Of a stretch of 8,637 bases of DNA, positions 7,534-8,637 are shown piece by piece. The position numbers were made by a program, and so were the translations under genes. The notes below the pieces were generated by a model. The model saw nothing but the letters and a program-made list of their open reading frames with translations. It searched no databases and was not told the origin of the DNA. Position 1 is the first letter of the stretch, and each line of letters begins with the position of its first letter. The stretch lies in contig CAIYIP010000328.1 of NCBI GenBank assembly GCA_903926285.1, positions 1-8,637 of the forward strand, in the 5' to 3' direction. Source of the DNA: an uncultured Gammaproteobacteria bacterium. Its GTDB lineage: Bacteria; Pseudomonadota; Gammaproteobacteria; Pseudomonadales; Pseudohongiellaceae.

Positions 7534-7656
7534 GATTTTTTCTCGGGAGCGTCGTTGGTTCCGTGCTCGAATCCTTATTTACTGGCGTGTAGACTGCGGT
7601 TCTGCGCGCTGAACCGCCTGGCTCGCAAGCAAAAATCCTAATTTCCAGAGGTGCCC
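7515..7656. mobile_element. Candidate MITE: 142 bp, 26-bp perfect terminal inverted repeats, TTAA target duplication
   Basis: The ends GGGCACCTCTGGAAATTAGG... (7515-7540) and their exact reverse complement (7631-7656) form 26-bp terminal repeats. TTAA stands on both sides (7511-7514 and 7657-7660), and one further T/A pair extends the perfect symmetry to 31 bp. The 90-bp interior has no ORF; it contains a hairpin GCGGTTC/GAACCGC (7596-7602 with 7611-7617). Deleting the element plus one TTAA rebuilds a coupled ATGA gene junction, which strongly supports insertion. TTAA fits the YTAR duplication known for the IS5 group of the IS5 family, so a non-autonomous IS5-type relative is the best guess, with IS1380/piggyBac-like elements an alternative. 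No transposase is in the window. Confidence 0.82.
7647..7653 (+). promoter_or_regulatory. Shine-Dalgarno-like AGAGGTG supplied by the inserted element
   Basis: AGAGGTG ends 10 nt before the formyltransferase ATG at 7664 and is the only Shine-Dalgarno candidate there. It belongs to the element's right arm, so in the mRNA it can pair with the left arm and be hidden. The exporter's stop codon is in that left arm, so a terminating ribosome could expose the site. Confidence 0.5.
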
Positions 7657-7663
7657 TTAAATC

Positions 7664-8254
7664 ATGATCATCAGTTTTCTGGCGTCACACGGCGGTTCTT
7701 CCGCAAAAGCCATCATCACGGCCATACGCAATGGCAAACTCGCGGCAAATGTCGGCATACTGATCACCAACAACCGTGATGCTGCCATTCTGCACTGGTG
7801 CCTCGACAACGAGGTAAATGTACGACATATCAGCAGCAAAACTCATCGTGGCGAAGAAAATGCGGATGAAGCAATCAGTACGGTCTTGCAGGAAGCCGGC
7901 ACTGATATCGTCTTATGTTCGGGCTATATGAAAGCCATCGGACCCAACACACTTGCGGCATTCCCCTCCAGAATACTGAACATTCATCCTGCGCTGTTAC
8001 CGAAACATGGCGGCAAGGGTATGTATGGTGATCGTGTACATGAGGCGGTGCTTGCTGCAGGCGAAACCGTAACTGGCGCCAGTGTGCATTATGTAACCGC
8101 TGGCATTGATGAAGGCCCCTGCATCTTGCAGCAACAGGTGGAAGTGTTGCCGACAGACACAGTGGAATCCTTGCGCACACGGGTACAGGCAATTGAGCCC
8201 GACCTTTATCTTGCAGCCTTGCGAAAAATTCTGGACCAACACCGAGTCGGATAA
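7664..8254 (+). CDS. purN: PurN-family formyltransferase (probable phosphoribosylglycinamide formyltransferase)
   Basis: Transfers a formyl group from 10-formyltetrahydrofolate; in PurN the acceptor is glycinamide ribonucleotide (third step of purine synthesis). The 196 residues cover the whole catalytic fold. The triad matches E. coli PurN: Asn106 and His108 (NIHPALLPK), and Asp149 in GIDEGP, equal to Asp144 of E. coli. HYVTAGIDEGPCILQ and the LLPKHGGKGMYGDRVHEAVLAAGE loop are typical of the shorter PurN type. The phosphate loop reads SHGGSSAKAI, not the usual SGNGSNLQAI, so a change in acceptor is possible. It is not next to purM, the common gammaproteobacterial partner, which also leaves room for a paralogue. 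Its ATG was ancestrally overlapped by the exporter stop; now an inserted element separates them. Confidence 0.8.
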   Translation: MIISFLASHGGSSAKAIITAIRNGKLAANVGILITNNRDAAILHWCLDNEVNVRHISSKTHRGEENADEAISTVLQEAGTDIVLCSGYMKAIGPNTLAAFPSRILNIHPALLPKHGGKGMYGDRVHEAVLAAGETVTGASVHYVTAGIDEGPCILQQQVEVLPTDTVESLRTRVQAIEPDLYLAALRKILDQHRVG

Positions 8255-8393
8255 GCAACTCGCAGATCTGCATCTGCGCCGCGAACAGCCGGAGCTCATG
8301 CAGGATATTCAGCGCAAGCATCCGGCTTTGTGACCGACATCACTTCCGCTCCAGCTTTAATTACCCCCGTTGAGCCCAGCCAGGACTTGAACA
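8255..8393 (+). other. Intergenic gap before the deacetylase gene, no convincing gene
   Basis: A reading frame offset from the formyltransferase ends here in DKQLADLHLRREQPEL...HPAL at 8333, but it has no credible start after 8254. No terminator hairpin with a T-run and no clear promoter are seen. Confidence 0.4.
8382..8385 (+). promoter_or_regulatory. Ribosome binding site of the deacetylase-family gene
   Basis: AGGA lies 8 nt before ATG 8394. It decides this start over the GTG at 8330 in another frame. Confidence 0.6.
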
Positions 8394-8637
8394 ATGATCC
8401 ACCTTTATCATCACAGCGATTGCGACAAACACAACCCTGGCGCAATGCATCCGGAAAATGCAGGACGATTGCAAGCCATCATGGCGGCTTTGCACAAGAG
8501 CGCTATAGAGCAACAACTGGTTTATCTGCAGGCACCACTTGGAACCGAAGCACAGATACTTCTGGTACATACCGGTGCTCACCTTGCCGGGGTCGTAGCC
8601 ACTTCTCCAACCGAAGGCACACGTGCGCTTGATGCCG
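8394..8637 (+). CDS. Histone deacetylase family (AcuC/AphA-like) hydrolase, 3' end beyond window
   Basis: The first 81 residues of a zinc-dependent deacetylase of the arginase/deacetylase superfamily, open to the window end. The start MIHLYHHSDCDKHNPGAMHPE..GRLQAIMAAL is the hallmark N-terminus: the H-x-D-C-x-x-H segment, the HPE motif at 19-21 and R25-L followed by the first long helix. The later VHTGAHLAGVVA (59-70) corresponds to the family's conserved 'H-x-x-x-Y/H-L' segment. Zinc ligands (usually Asp-x-His and a later Asp) lie outside the window. Bacterial members remove acetyl groups from lysines, polyamines or similar amides; substrate is unknown. The start ATG has AGGA 8 nt upstream. 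It begins 139 bp after the formyltransferase, so cotranscription is possible but unproven. Confidence 0.8.
   Translation, partial: MIHLYHHSDCDKHNPGAMHPENAGRLQAIMAALHKSAIEQQLVYLQAPLGTEAQILLVHTGAHLAGVVATSPTEGTRALDA

Noticed and set aside
7510..7661. Assembly or amplification artefact causing the 31-bp palindrome
   Set aside because: An artefact would not be expected to leave matching TTAA flanks and a restorable ATGA junction.
8106..8333. Frameshifted C-terminal extension of the formyltransferase
   Set aside because: The protein-like tail up to 8333 is suggestive, but the in-frame enzyme is already full length for the short PurN type, so no frameshift is needed.
8330..8632. GTG-started 100-residue reading frame over the deacetylase start
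   Set aside because: The overlapping frame from ATG 8394 has clear deacetylase-family motifs and a Shine-Dalgarno; this frame has neither.

Overview
The window (moderate GC, densely packed) looks like part of a chromosome from a gammaproteobacterium, probably an aquatic or marine heterotroph. The clues are a DAHP synthase and an FKBP22-type isomerase that both closely resemble their E. coli counterparts, Shine-Dalgarno sites of the usual type, and TTG/ATG start codons overlapping stop codons. Assignment below class level is not supported. There are no rRNA or tRNA genes, CRISPR arrays, phage genes or complete insertion sequences.

Layout. (1) Bases 1-4220, plus strand: a eukaryotic-like (type 2) isoleucyl-tRNA synthetase gene, cut at its 5' end by the window, followed after 21 bp by a Phe-type DAHP synthase gene (aroG-like, first step of the shikimate pathway). 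(2) Bases 4319-5377, plus strand: a secreted serine esterase, preceded by a perfect 7-bp dyad and an eight-G tract three bases before its start codon. (3) Bases 5378-5581: a short convergent intergenic region almost filled by a long inverted-repeat element (20-bp perfect arms, two inner hairpins). (4) Bases 5582-6196, minus strand: an FklB-type peptidyl-prolyl isomerase. (5) Bases 6284-8254, plus strand, divergent from fklB: an apparent operon of a YjbR-family protein, an EamA-type DMT exporter and a PurN-family formyltransferase. (6) From 8394 to the window end: the start of a histone-deacetylase-family hydrolase.

The main discovery is between the exporter and the formyltransferase. A 142-bp element (7515-7656) with 26-bp perfect terminal inverted repeats is flanked by TTAA on both sides. 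Deleting it with one TTAA copy restores an exporter reading frame that ends in a TGA overlapping the formyltransferase ATG (ATGA). This is strong internal evidence that a miniature inverted-repeat transposable element inserted into a translationally coupled junction. The element now supplies the exporter's last residues and stop codon, and also the Shine-Dalgarno-like sequence of the next gene, which lies inside the base-paired arm.

The genes are mostly housekeeping or small-molecule metabolism (translation, aromatic amino acids, folding, purines or formyl transfer, export). Apart from the exporter operon there is no obvious single pathway joining them.
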